From positions 915,001 through 979,000 of the forward strand of contig NZ_CP059576.1 in the NCBI RefSeq assembly GCF_014109825.1: a DNA stretch of 64,000 bases. The letters run 5' to 3'. Position 1 is the stretch's first letter. The number at the start of each line of letters is the position of its first letter. This DNA is from Legionella sp. PC997 (GTDB lineage Bacteria > Pseudomonadota > Gammaproteobacteria > Legionellales > Legionellaceae). A program made the translations under genes and the position numbers. Below the pieces are notes generated by a model, which saw only the letters and a program-made list of their open reading frames with translations, had not been told where the DNA came from and did not search any database. Shown one piece after another: positions 19,007 to 28,214 of the stretch.

Positions 19007-19292
19007 TTCAGTCCCCTCTTGGGATTAGCTGCAGTTAAGGATCTAAAGAGATTCTTTAGAACTTAACTCCTCAGGAAATGCCAAGAGTTCCCTTGCTCAA
19101 TTAGCTAGAATCGTAAGTCGATAAATCAAATTTTTACTATTCATTGGCATCCTGCACATGATGCATTGTAACAAAATATAAGAATGAGATGAATGAGCGG
19201 TTGTAAGAAGCGTGCTTTTAGTAGCCATTCGTTTTATTATAAATTCTGGATTTTATCGGTTATTACCCTCGAACTCACGGAGAAAGTTTTTT

Positions 19293-20171
19293 ATGTTTAG
19301 TCGCATTTTTGTTAGGGAAACACCTGAAGGAATGGCAAGTAAGGCTGCTCGAGCACTTCAAAAGAAAATAATGGAAAATAATGAGAAAAGGATACCGACG
19401 GTTTTAGGTCTTGCAACAGGGAGCACTCCCGAGCCTTTATATAAAGAGTTAATTCGACTACATCAAAAAGAACACTTAGATTTTTCATTAGTAATTACAT
19501 TTAATTTAGATGAATATTGGGGTTTGGAGCCAAGCCATAATCAATCTTATAATTACTATATGCATGAACATTTTTTTAATCATGTGAATATTAAAAAAGA
19601 AAATATTCATATGCTTGATGGCACGGTGCCGCTTGAATTAATTGAGGAACATGCAAAAAAATTTGAAGAACAGATTAAAGAGGTGGGGGGCATAGACATT
19701 CAAATTTTAGGTTTGGGTTTAAACGGTCATATCGGTTTTAATGAGCCAGGATCTGCATTTAATTCTAAGACACGATTAATCCAGTTAGATGATAAGACTC
19801 GTGAAGCCAACCAACGATTTTTTAAGACTAAAGATGAAGTACCAACACATGCTATAACGATGGGTATCGGAACAATCATCCAAAACGCTAAAGCATGTTA
19901 TTTGTTAGCGACAGGTTTTGCCAAAGCAGACATAATTTCAAGGGTTTATGCTGCTTCTTCACCGAATGAAGAAATCCCGGCTACTGCTTTATATGCTCAT
20001 AAAAACGTTACGGTACTACTCGATAAAGAAGCGGCATCGAAGCTGCCGCATTCGCTAAACCCCTGCAAGTCATCATTATTATCTGAAAGTATTTATGCTC
20101 CTAAAACTCCTGTGGACCCTCAATTCGTTCCTGTTTCTGACGAATTTTTTCATACTAATTTTACCCAATAA
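19293..20171 (+). CDS. nagB: Glucosamine-6-phosphate deaminase
   Basis: 292 residues from the ATG at 19293, preceded by CGGAGAAAG; the longer frame back to 19212 has no ribosome site. NagB marks: TGSTPEPLY (phosphate loop), FNLDEYWGLEPSHNQSY with the catalytic Asp, and GLGLNGHIGFNEPGSAF with the catalytic His. It turns GlcN-6-P into fructose-6-P plus ammonia. Divergent from nagA, so the shared 286-bp region likely carries common control, but I see no clear operator. Confidence 0.94.
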   Translation: MFSRIFVRETPEGMASKAARALQKKIMENNEKRIPTVLGLATGSTPEPLYKELIRLHQKEHLDFSLVITFNLDEYWGLEPSHNQSYNYYMHEHFFNHVNIKKENIHMLDGTVPLELIEEHAKKFEEQIKEVGGIDIQILGLGLNGHIGFNEPGSAFNSKTRLIQLDDKTREANQRFFKTKDEVPTHAITMGIGTIIQNAKACYLLATGFAKADIISRVYAASSPNEEIPATALYAHKNVTVLLDKEAASKLPHSLNPCKSSLLSESIYAPKTPVDPQFVPVSDEFFHTNFTQ

Positions 20172-20198
20172 AACATGGCCCTCCGGAATCTGAGATTA

Positions 20199-20232
20199 GC
20201 TGCTTTAAAATGTTCTTTAATTTTAAAGCGGC
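20199..20232. terminator. Hairpin downstream of nagB
   Basis: Arms GCTGCTTTAAAAT and ATTTTAAAGCGGC pair over 13 bases with one mismatch around an 8-base loop, 28 bases after the nagB stop. There is no T-run after it on the plus strand, so it may work as a stabilising hairpin rather than a classic terminator. Confidence 0.45.
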
Positions 20233-20271
20233 AAAATATGCACCTTAGATGAAGCAAAACCTTTACCCTCC

Positions 20272-20475
20272 TTAATTTAAAAGAGGATTTTGAATTTCAG
20301 TAGTGGCTGGTGGGGGTGAGTGAAAAATATATATAATAAGCAATAAGAGAAAAATCAGTGTAGAAATATAAAATACAATTTTAGCATTCGGTGTTGATGT
20401 AGGATCGGTTCCTTTAAATGCAATGTATCCTGAAACGATAGCTATAACTAAAAAAATAAAAGCAGCGGTTAACAT
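20272..20475 (-). CDS. Small two-helix membrane protein, DUF1328-like
   Basis: 67 residues. Two membrane helices (AAFIFLVIAIVSGYIAF and IVFYISTLIFLLLLIIYIF) separated by a short polar loop ending in NAKIVF, resembling the DUF1328 pattern of small inner-membrane proteins. The tail is Pro-rich and cytoplasmic or periplasmic. AAGGAAAGA precedes the start. Function unknown. Confidence 0.65.
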   Translation of the reverse strand: MLTAAFIFLVIAIVSGYIAFKGTDPTSTPNAKIVFYISTLIFLLLLIIYIFHSPPPATTEIQNPLLN

Positions 20476-20605
20476 TTTAATCTTTCCTTTTGCTGAGTAA
20501 AAAGTATTTATTGCCTTACTTTAGAATTAAATTCTTCATACCTTTTAAGTTCTATTTGTTTTAATTATAGATATCTTTGGCGGGGTTAGTATGTTCATAG
20601 CGGTT

Positions 20606-20641
20606 AACAAAAAAGGTTAGGACAAAACCAAGTCCTAACCT
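20606..20641 (-). terminator. Rho-independent terminator of repeat lipoprotein gene
   Basis: On the minus strand a perfect 10-base stem (AGGTTAGGAC / GTCCTAACCT) with an 8-base loop is followed by TTTTTTG. It lies 22 bases past the lipoprotein stop codon. Confidence 0.85.
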
Positions 20642-20662
20642 ACGTTCATTATTATTAATTTA

Positions 20663-21403
20663 TTAATAACCTACCTGCCCATTTTGAGGGGCCATTTGGT
20701 TCTTTTTATATTTTCCTTGTGCTTGGGCACCTTGATAATTTACTTGTTTTTTTTGGTAAGTACCTTGACCACTTTGATAATTTACTTGGTTTTTTTGGTA
20801 AGTACCTTGACCACTTTGGTAATTTACTTGGTTTTTATGGTAAGTACCTTGACCGTTCTGATAATTTATCTGCCCTTTTTGGTAAGTACCTTGACCATAA
20901 TTAAGCTGGGTATTTTGATGACCTAGCTGATTACTTTGGTAATTAACTTGGGAATGTCTATATCTTTTTTGATAATTTACTTGACCACTTTGATAACCGA
21001 CTTGGTTGCTTTGATACCTCATGTGGCGGTTATAATACTTAGTATTTCCATATCCAACATAATTATTCTGATATCCGATATGTCTATTATAGTGTCTATA
21101 GCCGGAGTAATATCCTGTTCCAATTCCATATCCTAAATTGTTGGAGTAATACCCTACACCAGAATAATAATTAGGACTGTAACCATAACCATAAGAAGTA
21201 TTATAGTAACGATAAGGGCTGTTATAGTAACCGCTATTCAAGCCTACCCCATAATAACTTCTTGTATACCCCGGTGAAACATAACCCGAAGAATAGGCAT
21301 AATTAGTTCGATATCCAGGTGAATTCACCGTTTCCGTTGTAGTACAAGCACCTAGGCCAAGCATTGTTGAAGCAACACATACCAAATTGATAGTTTTATT
21401 CAT
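20663..21403 (-). CDS. Tyr/Gly/Gln/Asn-rich repeat lipoprotein
   Basis: 246 residues from the ATG at 21403, which has a near-perfect ribosome site (GGAGGTTTGTA). The signal peptide ends in a lipobox (MLGLGAC), so the mature protein should be lipid-anchored. The N-terminal half is Tyr/Gly/Ser/Asn-rich (YYNTSYGYGYSPNYYSG). The C-terminal half is made of imperfect 14-residue repeats of the form NYQSGQGTYQKNQV, becoming near-identical toward the end. Low complexity suggests a disordered or amyloid-like surface structure. No family recognised. Copy number is likely variable between strains. Confidence 0.8.
   Translation of the reverse strand: MNKTINLVCVASTMLGLGACTTTETVNSPGYRTNYAYSSGYVSPGYTRSYYGVGLNSGYYNSPYRYYNTSYGYGYSPNYYSGVGYYSNNLGYGIGTGYYSGYRHYNRHIGYQNNYVGYGNTKYYNRHMRYQSNQVGYQSGQVNYQKRYRHSQVNYQSNQLGHQNTQLNYGQGTYQKGQINYQNGQGTYHKNQVNYQSGQGTYQKNQVNYQSGQGTYQKKQVNYQGAQAQGKYKKNQMAPQNGQVGY
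20732..20899. repeat. 42-bp tandem repeat array inside lipoprotein gene
   Basis: About four consecutive 42-bp units, the inner ones nearly identical (core GGTAAGTACCTTGACCACTT on the plus strand), encoding the 14-residue unit of the lipoprotein. The unit length is a multiple of three, so copy changes keep the frame. Confidence 0.85.
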
Positions 21404-21711
21404 TACAAACCTCCTTGTGATAAATGCCACTTTAGTGTAGTAGTTGATTTTAAATTAATCAAACTGGAATGTTATCAATCATTTACCTTATTAGTTGCGC
21501 AGGAGCTTATTTATATGATTCAACGTTTTATTACTTATAAATAATTATTCTGGAAAATTATGATTAAAAATGAAACGAATTGCGGGTAAATATTAGTTTG
21601 ATCCTAGGATAAACCCTCAGAAAAAAACGGGAGCGCTGATGTATATTATAATTAAAAGAGTACATAGGGAGTTAGTCACTCGCTCCTATGGAACAGATAG
21701 GGAGATACAAC
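21404..21711. other. Divergent promoter region
   Basis: 308 AT-rich bases between the divergent lipoprotein and receiver genes. No gene is seen. Close to the receiver start lies an imperfect dyad, ATAGGGAG then CTCGCTCCTAT (about 21666-21691), of unknown meaning. Confidence 0.4.
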
Positions 21712-22140
21712 ATGACTACTCAGGTTGATATTTTATATGTAGAGGATGATGAAGTTGATATTGAGACGATGCAACGTGAGTTTACCAAAATGAACAAGGC
21801 AGTTGAGATTGCTGTAGCAAAAAATGGGAAACAAGCACTGGACATGTTATATGGACGTCATGGTCAAAATAAGATCAAGCCAAATGTAATATTGCTTGAT
21901 CTAAATATGCCTCAAATGAACGGCATCGATTTTTTGAAAAAGTTAAGGAAGGGTTTTGATTTTGGGGATATTAAGGTTTTTGTGCTTACTAGCGTTTATA
22001 CTACGGAAGAAAAACTCATTACCCGAGATTTACATGTATCGGGATGTATTATTAAACCTCTGCAGTATACGGATGCACTAAATATTTTGTGGTGTGCATC
22101 TGCAAGTGAAGAAATGTCAAAATTATTTTTTATGCAGTAA
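21712..22140 (+). CDS. Single-domain response regulator (Rcp1/CheY-like)
   Basis: 142 residues from the ATG at 21712 (ribosome site GGGAGAT). One receiver domain only. Acidic pocket Glu11-Asp12-Asp13, phospho-acceptor Asp63 (ILLDLNMP), the Thr/Ser switch (FVLTS) and the conserved Lys (IIKPLQ) are all present. No output domain, so it should act by protein contact or phosphotransfer. No kinase is adjacent, making it an orphan. Confidence 0.88.
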   Translation: MTTQVDILYVEDDEVDIETMQREFTKMNKAVEIAVAKNGKQALDMLYGRHGQNKIKPNVILLDLNMPQMNGIDFLKKLRKGFDFGDIKVFVLTSVYTTEEKLITRDLHVSGCIIKPLQYTDALNILWCASASEEMSKLFFMQ

Positions 22141-22219
22141 ATAACCATATATTTCAGTATGGTTTCAAGTAATTAATTCTCATTATTCTTGAGTAAAAAT
22201 AAAACATTATAAATGTTCG

Positions 22220-22795
22220 TTATTCAATTCTATTTTGAGATTTAATAAAATTTTTTATTTGCGTAAAACAGTAATGAAGAAATGTTTCGTTGATTTTTAT
22301 TTTAGAGGCACCTTCTTGGTGATTTATAAGTTCAAGTAGAGAAGTATGGGTAGCTGAATTTAGAAGATGTAGCGTCTCTTGGGTATCGATTCCATATCGG
22401 TCTGAATCTAACCTTCCATTTCCATGTAATAAGCAATTTCGAATTTTAGAAATATCAAGTAAGGCGCTCCAGTACACACCACCAACATCGTATCCTAGCT
22501 CTCTAAGGGCCATTTCAAATCGAGATATGCTGGCCTTTTTCTTAATTGAATAAGCCCTGCACTCAAGATACAAGCCCGCTTCGAGTTGGGAATACATTTG
22601 TAAAAAAGTTGATTCAATCAGGAGGTTTAGACATTCTTGAGAGAGTTCTAGAGCATTTGCTTCGTCTTTTGATAGTTGTTGGCTAATTAGCTTGGATTGG
22701 AGATGCCGTATGTCATTTTGGATGGATGCTGCTATTAATTCGTAAGTATTTAGTTGATAATTAATTATTTTTAAAAATTTAAATTGATTCATCAA
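22220..22795 (-). CDS. HEPN-like helical protein
   Basis: 191 residues, all-helical by composition. The segment SKIRNCLLHGNGRL contains Arg119-Asn120-...-His124, matching the Rx4-6H signature of HEPN RNases, with the Asn after Arg typical of active members. Many HEPN proteins are toxins or defence RNases paired with a nucleotidyltransferase, but neither neighbour resembles one. The HEPN assignment rests on this motif and helical context only. Confidence 0.55.
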   Translation of the reverse strand: MMNQFKFLKIINYQLNTYELIAASIQNDIRHLQSKLISQQLSKDEANALELSQECLNLLIESTFLQMYSQLEAGLYLECRAYSIKKKASISRFEMALRELGYDVGGVYWSALLDISKIRNCLLHGNGRLDSDRYGIDTQETLHLLNSATHTSLLELINHQEGASKIKINETFLHYCFTQIKNFIKSQNRIE

Positions 22796-22898
22796 TCATT
22801 ATCCAAGATTATAAAAGTCTATCTATTTTCTAAATAGAAACATAGCTGCAGATTGTAACAAAATAATATTAAATAATTCAGCTAAAACAAGGACGAAA

Positions 22899-23777
22899 AT
22901 GATTTTAATGAGCTTTTGGAGTTTTTTAAAAGAGCTATTTAATAATTGGAGTGAAGACAGAGTTTCAAGTAAAGCTGCAGCACTTGCATATTATATGTTG
23001 TTTTCGCTTGCTCCCATTTTATTAATTTGTATCTCTATTGTGGGGATGGTCTTTGGAGAGGAAGCGTCTCGTAGCCAAATCTTGTCTCAAGCAAGCAGTT
23101 TAATAGGAAGAGAACCTGCATTACAAATTCAGGAAATAATTCAAAATGCGAATAAGCCCAACAATTCCTTTGTAACAAAAATAGCAAGCTTTATTATCCT
23201 TTTGTTTAGTGCCTCGGGAGTATTCACGGAAATTCAAGTGGGGTTAAATGAGATATGGGGAGTTAAAATTAATCCTAACAAAACATGGTTTACCAAGATA
23301 AAAAACCGTTTTTTTCCTTTTGTAATTGTTTTAGGAGTTGCATTTTTATTATTAGTCTCCCTAATTTTCAGTACCTTTTTAGCAATTTTAGGTAAGTATT
23401 TAAATTATATTGTAGGTACAAGTATTTTAAGGGATTTTATAATCAGTCATGTGTTCTCTTTTGTTCTAATTACATTCTTATTTGCCATGACATTTAAAGT
23501 TCTGCCTGATGTGATTTTGAAATGGCGTGATGTGTGGTTAGGCGCATTAATCACTTCGGTATTATTTAGTTGCGGTAAAATTCTCATTGAGTTTTACCTG
23601 ATTCAATTTCATAAATTTTCTGTATTTGGAGCTGCCGGATCGTTAATTATTATCTTGATATGGATGTTTTACTCATCTCAAATTTTCTTTATTGGAGTAG
23701 AAATCACCAAAATACTCTTTATAAATGAGGGCAAAAAAATTGTAATTATGAGAAATGCCATTAAAGAAAATAAGTAA
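22899..23777 (+). CDS. YihY/BrkB-family inner membrane protein
   Basis: 292 residues with six hydrophobic segments. Family marks are the N-terminal DRVSSKAAALAYYMLFSLAP and the LNEIWGV and WRDVWLGALITSVLF stretches. The family was once annotated as ribonuclease BN or a virulence factor; the true role is unknown. AAGGA is placed 5 bases before the start. The minus-strand gene at 23779 converges on it with one base between stops. Confidence 0.9.
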   Translation: MILMSFWSFLKELFNNWSEDRVSSKAAALAYYMLFSLAPILLICISIVGMVFGEEASRSQILSQASSLIGREPALQIQEIIQNANKPNNSFVTKIASFIILLFSASGVFTEIQVGLNEIWGVKINPNKTWFTKIKNRFFPFVIVLGVAFLLLVSLIFSTFLAILGKYLNYIVGTSILRDFIISHVFSFVLITFLFAMTFKVLPDVILKWRDVWLGALITSVLFSCGKILIEFYLIQFHKFSVFGAAGSLIIILIWMFYSSQIFFIGVEITKILFINEGKKIVIMRNAIKENK

Positions 23778-23778
23778 A

Positions 23779-24360
23779 TTAATACAGATCCCACCGCGAA
23801 GTTGAGCTAGGCTCCACCGTTTCATTTTTGGAGGTGGAATGTGAAGGTATTTGTTCAAACAAAGAACCAAAATAAGGGATATCCTTTAAAATTTCTCGAA
23901 CTTCATTAGAATTTTTTGGCAATTTGCTGTAGCTGTGTTTTATCGGAGATTCGTCATTAGTTATATTAAGCGCAGTAAAAAGACGATTTATTCCATCTTT
24001 TGCAATAAAGTACGCGCTGCTTATCGCTAAGGCAGGTGGTAATAAAATAGAAACAACCCCTGCAGCAAGAATCGCCCCAGCCGCAATGGGGGCGGGGAGT
24101 AGTAAAAGGAAGAGAAGGGTTGTGGATATTGAGGCAATTAGAGGTCCTTTGCCTGGATCTAACTCCTTGTTCTGATTCGGGAACAGCCAATCCGTAAATT
24201 TCTCGGAGAGAGCGCCTGCTCCTAATAAAGTACCGCCAAGAACAACAACGGGAAAAACAAGGGCAAACATGGCAAGCAACAATGCAACTAATGCAACACT
24301 GACTAGCGCAGTGAAGGGCAATAAAAGTACAGCCAGTAGACCAGTTAGTGCGTTTTTCAT
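23779..24360 (-). CDS. Orphan multi-span membrane protein
   Basis: 193 residues, unrecognised. Residues 1-50 and ~72-120 are very hydrophobic (two helix pairs, Ala/Leu/Val-rich), separated by a polar loop (KFTDWLFPNQNKELDPGKG). The last ~70 residues are polar and Ser/Pro-rich (YSKLPKNSNEVREILKDIP, tail SSTSRWDLY). The layout of membrane hairpins with a soluble tail is found in effector candidates as well as ordinary membrane proteins. The ribosome site is weak. Confidence 0.6.
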   Translation of the reverse strand: MKNALTGLLAVLLLPFTALVSVALVALLLAMFALVFPVVVLGGTLLGAGALSEKFTDWLFPNQNKELDPGKGPLIASISTTLLFLLLLPAPIAAGAILAAGVVSILLPPALAISSAYFIAKDGINRLFTALNITNDESPIKHSYSKLPKNSNEVREILKDIPYFGSLFEQIPSHSTSKNETVEPSSTSRWDLY

Positions 24361-24497
24361 CTTTATTTACCACGGCGGCGGTGTTTTTTATATTAACACA
24401 ATGATTATTAAGCGATGCTTAAGTGCCCGCCAGGAGGAGCATATATCCACTTATTAAGCTATACTTTTGGGTATGGAATACTGAAGAAAAAATAATT

Positions 24498-25805
24498 ATG
24501 CAAAGTAAATTGGATTCTAAACAATTAGTTACCGAAATCCGTCAAAATCTTTCCGATTGGCAGCATTCGGCGATGCCTCCACAATATCGACAGGCAAAGG
24601 AAGAACTAATTGAAGGCATAAAATTGCGTGTCAATGAATTAGAAGGGAATTTGTCGGATACATCCAAGGCCGAGCAGGCGCATAAATCTCTTTTAGATTT
24701 GCGTAGCAGTACAAACACAGCTCAATTGTTAAGTAATGCGGTAATAACGACTTATGAACGAACTAAGGATGAAAAGATTGATCCCAAGGCTGTGCTCAAC
24801 AATGCAACAGATTCAATTAGGATCGCATGGAATTTGGCCACCGGATTTGCTTTTGATGATTCAAAATCCCTGAAAGATAAAGCGATAGGTTTTGCAAAAG
24901 CTTGCGTTCAAGGCACTATAGGCATGTGTCAAGGTGCACTAAAGGGATATGAAGAGGGCAAGGGTTTTTTTGATACTGCCGCGAAAATGTGGGCAGGAAG
25001 CTTCGACCAGGGTATGAAGGGATACAATAAATCACTTGCCATGAGTACTTTAGATGAGAAAGAGAGGGCCAAGCAAATCATAGCGGATATTAGAGCAGAG
25101 CATCGGAAAGTATTAGATGACCCTGATGAAAGTCCAATAAAAGAAGCGAGAAAAAACATCATCGAGGAAGAAGAAAAATATATAAAGACGTTGGAAGAAA
25201 ATTTAACTTCAGACGTTTCTAAAGAAGCTCTCTCAAAGACAGTTCGTTCCCTAGAATTACTTCAATTGAGTAACGCTGCTACTTCCTTACAAAGCACCGG
25301 CTTAACATTCCTGCATCGCACGATCCTTGGAGAAAAAGAAAACGTATCTCCTGATGTTCTGGAGAAATTAGGAAAAGATACTTTAAATGTCACTAAAAAT
25401 TTGAATCGAATTCTTGATGATTCAACACAAAGTTTCCCATCAAAATTATGGACCATGACTAAAGCTTATGCTGGCGCAGCAGTAGAAGGGTTAAAGTCCT
25501 TCTTTCAAGGCTTCGAAGGAGCTGGTTTAAAAGAAAAATCCGTAAATGCTTTAGTGAGTGGTTTTTCCGGTTTTATGAGTAAATTTTCTGAATCCCTTGC
25601 TCCCAAAACAGAGTCTCCAGAATTCGATGATGATGATGAATATGAATATATAGAGATGAGTCCTATGTCATCGAATCAAGTGGGGAAGGTACAGAAAGCT
25701 ATATCAGAAATTCCACTAAGTGGATTGAAATCTCCATCTGATGAAAAAACTACAAAAGAAGACCCCAATCCAGACCTGCAAACTCCAACTGTCACTCAAA
25801 AGTAG
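24498..25805 (+). CDS. Soluble helical orphan, effector-like
   Basis: 435 residues from the ATG at 24498; an upstream non-canonical start at 24423 would add 25 residues without a ribosome site. Helical, with an Ala/Gly-rich middle (AIGFAKACVQGTIGMCQGA, later VSGFSGFMSKFSE) and charged coiled-coil sections (EEEEKYIKTLEENL). The C-terminal ~70 residues are acidic and Pro/Ser/Thr-rich (EFDDDDEYEYIEMSPM). No family recognised. An acidic disordered C terminus is common among Dot/Icm substrates, so that role is possible but inferred. Confidence 0.7.
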   Translation: MQSKLDSKQLVTEIRQNLSDWQHSAMPPQYRQAKEELIEGIKLRVNELEGNLSDTSKAEQAHKSLLDLRSSTNTAQLLSNAVITTYERTKDEKIDPKAVLNNATDSIRIAWNLATGFAFDDSKSLKDKAIGFAKACVQGTIGMCQGALKGYEEGKGFFDTAAKMWAGSFDQGMKGYNKSLAMSTLDEKERAKQIIADIRAEHRKVLDDPDESPIKEARKNIIEEEEKYIKTLEENLTSDVSKEALSKTVRSLELLQLSNAATSLQSTGLTFLHRTILGEKENVSPDVLEKLGKDTLNVTKNLNRILDDSTQSFPSKLWTMTKAYAGAAVEGLKSFFQGFEGAGLKEKSVNALVSGFSGFMSKFSESLAPKTESPEFDDDDEYEYIEMSPMSSNQVGKVQKAISEIPLSGLKSPSDEKTTKEDPNPDLQTPTVTQK

Positions 25806-25825
25806 GTTTTTAATATCATCTCTTA

Positions 25826-26296
25826 TTAAGGTGATACTGAGCGCATGATAGGATTTTGTAATGAGATCAACGTCTCCGTTGATTGAATTTCTTCAATAAG
25901 CTGAATTTTATTGACTAAAAGTTGCTGTAAGGTCTCTATTGATTGACACATTACCTTAATAAAGATATTAAAATGATGGCCAATAGTGTAATAAGCTTCA
26001 ATGACCTCCTCTAAATCTTCCAGTTTTTTTAAGACGGCCTGATAATCTTTCGCATGATTAAGAGTAATTCCAATGAAACAACAGACATCATATCCTAAAC
26101 GTTTAGGGTTAACATGCACATGCACCCCTTCAATAATTCCTGCTTGACGCATTTTTTCTACTCGGACATGAATCGTAGCGGGGCTTACAGCATATTTTTT
26201 AGCTAATTCCGCATACGCAGTACGCGCATTTTTCATTAAGTCGTTAAGTATTTTTTGGTCCAGATTATCGATTTGATAATTTTCAAGGTCTTTCAT
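25826..26296 (-). CDS. asnC: Lrp/AsnC-family regulator of asnA
   Basis: 156 residues. N-terminal winged HTH (LDQKILNDLMKNARTAYAEL ... SPATIHVRVEKMRQAGII) then the RAM/AsnC ligand-binding domain with IGHHFNIFIKVM. Size and divergent placement next to asnA match E. coli AsnC, which activates asnA when asparagine is low. Assignment to AsnC rather than generic Lrp rests mainly on this neighbourhood. Confidence 0.87.
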   Translation of the reverse strand: MKDLENYQIDNLDQKILNDLMKNARTAYAELAKKYAVSPATIHVRVEKMRQAGIIEGVHVHVNPKRLGYDVCCFIGITLNHAKDYQAVLKKLEDLEEVIEAYYTIGHHFNIFIKVMCQSIETLQQLLVNKIQLIEEIQSTETLISLQNPIMRSVSP

Positions 26297-26437
26297 GGCA
26301 ATTTTTTAAATTATTTCTAATAATAATGCTATTTTAATGAATATTATTTTTCATATCTAGATTTATTTTAAATTTAGAACAAAAATACATAAAAAAAGCA
26401 ATATAATATCAACTTTATTAATTTTAAAGGTAGTATT

Positions 26438-27412
26438 ATGAAGCAGGCATTTATTGAAAAACAAAAACAAATAAGCTTTGTTAAGACTTCTTTTTCTCGC
26501 GAATTAGAACAAAGATTAGGTCTTATTGAAGTGCAAGGACCATTATTAACGTGTGTCGGGGATGGCGTACAAGATAATTTGTCAGGCACAGAGCAAGCAG
26601 TCTCTGTGAAAATTAAAGCCATGCCAGAACGTTCCTTTGAAATTGTTCATTCTTTAGCAAAATGGAAAAGGAAATTGCTCGCAGACTTTGGTTTTCAAGC
26701 TGAAGAAGGTATTTATACTCATATGAGTGCTTTAAGACCTGATGAGGAGGTATTAAGCGCAACCCATTCAGTTTTTGTAGACCAATGGGATTGGGAGCGG
26801 GTTATAAATGCTCATGATCGCGGTTTAAGTTATCTGAAAAAAACGGTTATTGAACTCTATGGAGCAATAAAGAAAACGGAAAAAATGGTGAGTGATTTTT
26901 ATGGTTTAAAACCCTTTCTCCCTGAATATATTCATTTTATTTATACTGAAGAGTTGCTCGCGTTATATCCGCATTTATCCCCTAAAGAAAGAGAGCGGGC
27001 TATTACTAAGAAATATGGAGCAGTTTTTTTAATTGGAATTGGCGGTGCACTATCTGATGGCAAGCCCCATGATTTACGCGCACCGGATTATGATGATTGG
27101 AGTACAGTGAATGAAGTGGGTTTCACTGGACTAAACGGTGATATTTTAGTTTGGAATCCAATACTTTCAGATGTTTTTGAAATTTCTTCGATGGGTATTC
27201 GAGTTAATGAGTCCACCTTAAAATATCAATTGGCATTAACGGGTTGCCAAAACCGGTTGGATTTTGATTGGCACCAGAAATTAATCTCTGGTTCTTTACC
27301 TCAAACGATTGGAGGCGGTATTGGTCAATCTCGTTTGGTAATGCTGTTATTACAGAAAAAACATATTGGACAGGTTCAATGTGGCGTTTGGCCCGAAGCG
27401 ATAGAAATTTGA
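26438..27412 (+). CDS. asnA: Ammonia-dependent asparagine synthetase
   Basis: 324 residues, full length for AsnA (E. coli 330). Class II-synthetase-like fold with conserved segments [42 protein letters not shown] and C-terminal [14 protein letters not shown]. It makes asparagine from aspartate, ATP and ammonia. The 141-bp gap to the divergent asnC should hold both promoters. Confidence 0.95.
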   Translation: MKQAFIEKQKQISFVKTSFSRELEQRLGLIEVQGPLLTCVGDGVQDNLSGTEQAVSVKIKAMPERSFEIVHSLAKWKRKLLADFGFQAEEGIYTHMSALRPDEEVLSATHSVFVDQWDWERVINAHDRGLSYLKKTVIELYGAIKKTEKMVSDFYGLKPFLPEYIHFIYTEELLALYPHLSPKERERAITKKYGAVFLIGIGGALSDGKPHDLRAPDYDDWSTVNEVGFTGLNGDILVWNPILSDVFEISSMGIRVNESTLKYQLALTGCQNRLDFDWHQKLISGSLPQTIGGGIGQSRLVMLLLQKKHIGQVQCGVWPEAIEI

Positions 27413-27433
27413 ATAACGATAGAGGGTTGCAAC

Positions 27434-27468
27434 CGTAATCTAAGATACTGCAAAGTACTTGGATTACG
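27434..27468. terminator. Hairpin downstream of asnA
   Basis: CGTAATC and GATTACG arms pair perfectly, with further imperfect pairing inside (AAG-ATACT against AGTACTT), 22 bases after the asnA stop. No strong T-run follows, so terminator function is tentative. Confidence 0.45.
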
Positions 27469-27689
27469 CTACAAGTTCATTCGAAAAATCTTTATTTTTC
27501 CCAAAATATACTTATTTGTAATTCCGAAATTCATTTAATCAACTGTAATTTTTCAATTACAGAGCTCCTTTTTAATGGATAAGTAAATGAAAACATTCAC
27601 GCAATAAATCGATTAGCTCAAGTGCAATGGAAGGGGGCTGATTTATTAACACAGTTTAAGAAGTCGAATGTAATAATACGTGATGTGAT
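27469..27689. other. Non-coding DNA before IS66 remnant
   Basis: About 220 AT-rich bases containing only stop-riddled frames. An ATTT..AAAT-rich section with TGTAATTTTTCAATTACA forms a weak dyad near 27543-27560. The edge of the transposon remnant is not precisely definable. Confidence 0.35.
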
Positions 27690-27739
27690 TATTAGACACG
27701 GTCAAACAAGCCTTTAGACACTGGCGAGCCTCACGAACA

Positions 27740-28099
27740 ATGCGCGGGCAAATTCCTGATGAGTTATGGGAGCAGGTCAAGGGATTATTGGGTGATTATA
27801 CTCCTTCGAAAATCGGCAGTCATTTAGGGATTAGTCCAATCCAAATCAGGAAAAAATTATTGCCTGTAGAGAAAACGGACCTGAAATTTGTTGAGGTAAA
27901 AGGAAAACCTACGGGGAGGCTTGATTCAGAGTTTCTATCGAATAACGATGCGCTTGGTAGTGTTGAACTTCATCGTCCCTGTGGCAGTATACTGAAAATC
28001 AATGCAGTGCCTCTGAGTAGGGTATCAAAACTCATTCTGGATTTCTGGAGCAATGATGCTGCAGATTACCCCACAACATCGCTTGTTACTTGCTGTTGA
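27740..28099 (+). pseudogene. IS66 TnpA-like accessory protein, remnant
   Basis: 119 codons with an HTH-like segment (LGDYTPSKIGSHLGISPIQI) and the LHRPCGSILKINAVPL region seen in short IS66 accessory ORFs. The same frame continues upstream (HWRASRT) beyond the annotated ATG, as in the family, so the 5' limit is uncertain. It overlaps the tnpB fragment by 47 bases, as is usual for tnpA/tnpB. Confidence 0.65.
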
Positions 28100-28214
28100 A
28101 CCCATTGATTTTAGAAAAGGCATCGATGGCTTGAAAGCCTTATTCCGACAAAAGTTTCTTGATGACCCCTTCAGCCGCGGCGTATTTGTTTTTACCAATC
28201 GCATGCGAATGTGA
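28053..28214 (+). pseudogene. IS66 TnpB (Orf2) N-terminal fragment
   Basis: About 53 codons: ITPQHRLLLAVEPIDFRKG then GVFVFTNRMRM and a stop. The PIDFRKGIDGL and VFVFTNR motifs are diagnostic of IS66 Orf2, which should be ~115 residues. The protein breaks off right where sequence homologous to minus-strand tnpC begins. Confidence 0.85.

Noticed and set aside
20732..20899. Possible CRISPR array
   Set aside because: The 42-bp units are contiguous and coding, without spacers.
20684..20926. Plus-strand hydrophobic repeat frames opposite the repeat lipoprotein
   Set aside because: Antisense shadow of the 42-bp repeats; the minus-strand frame has a lipobox, ribosome site and terminator.
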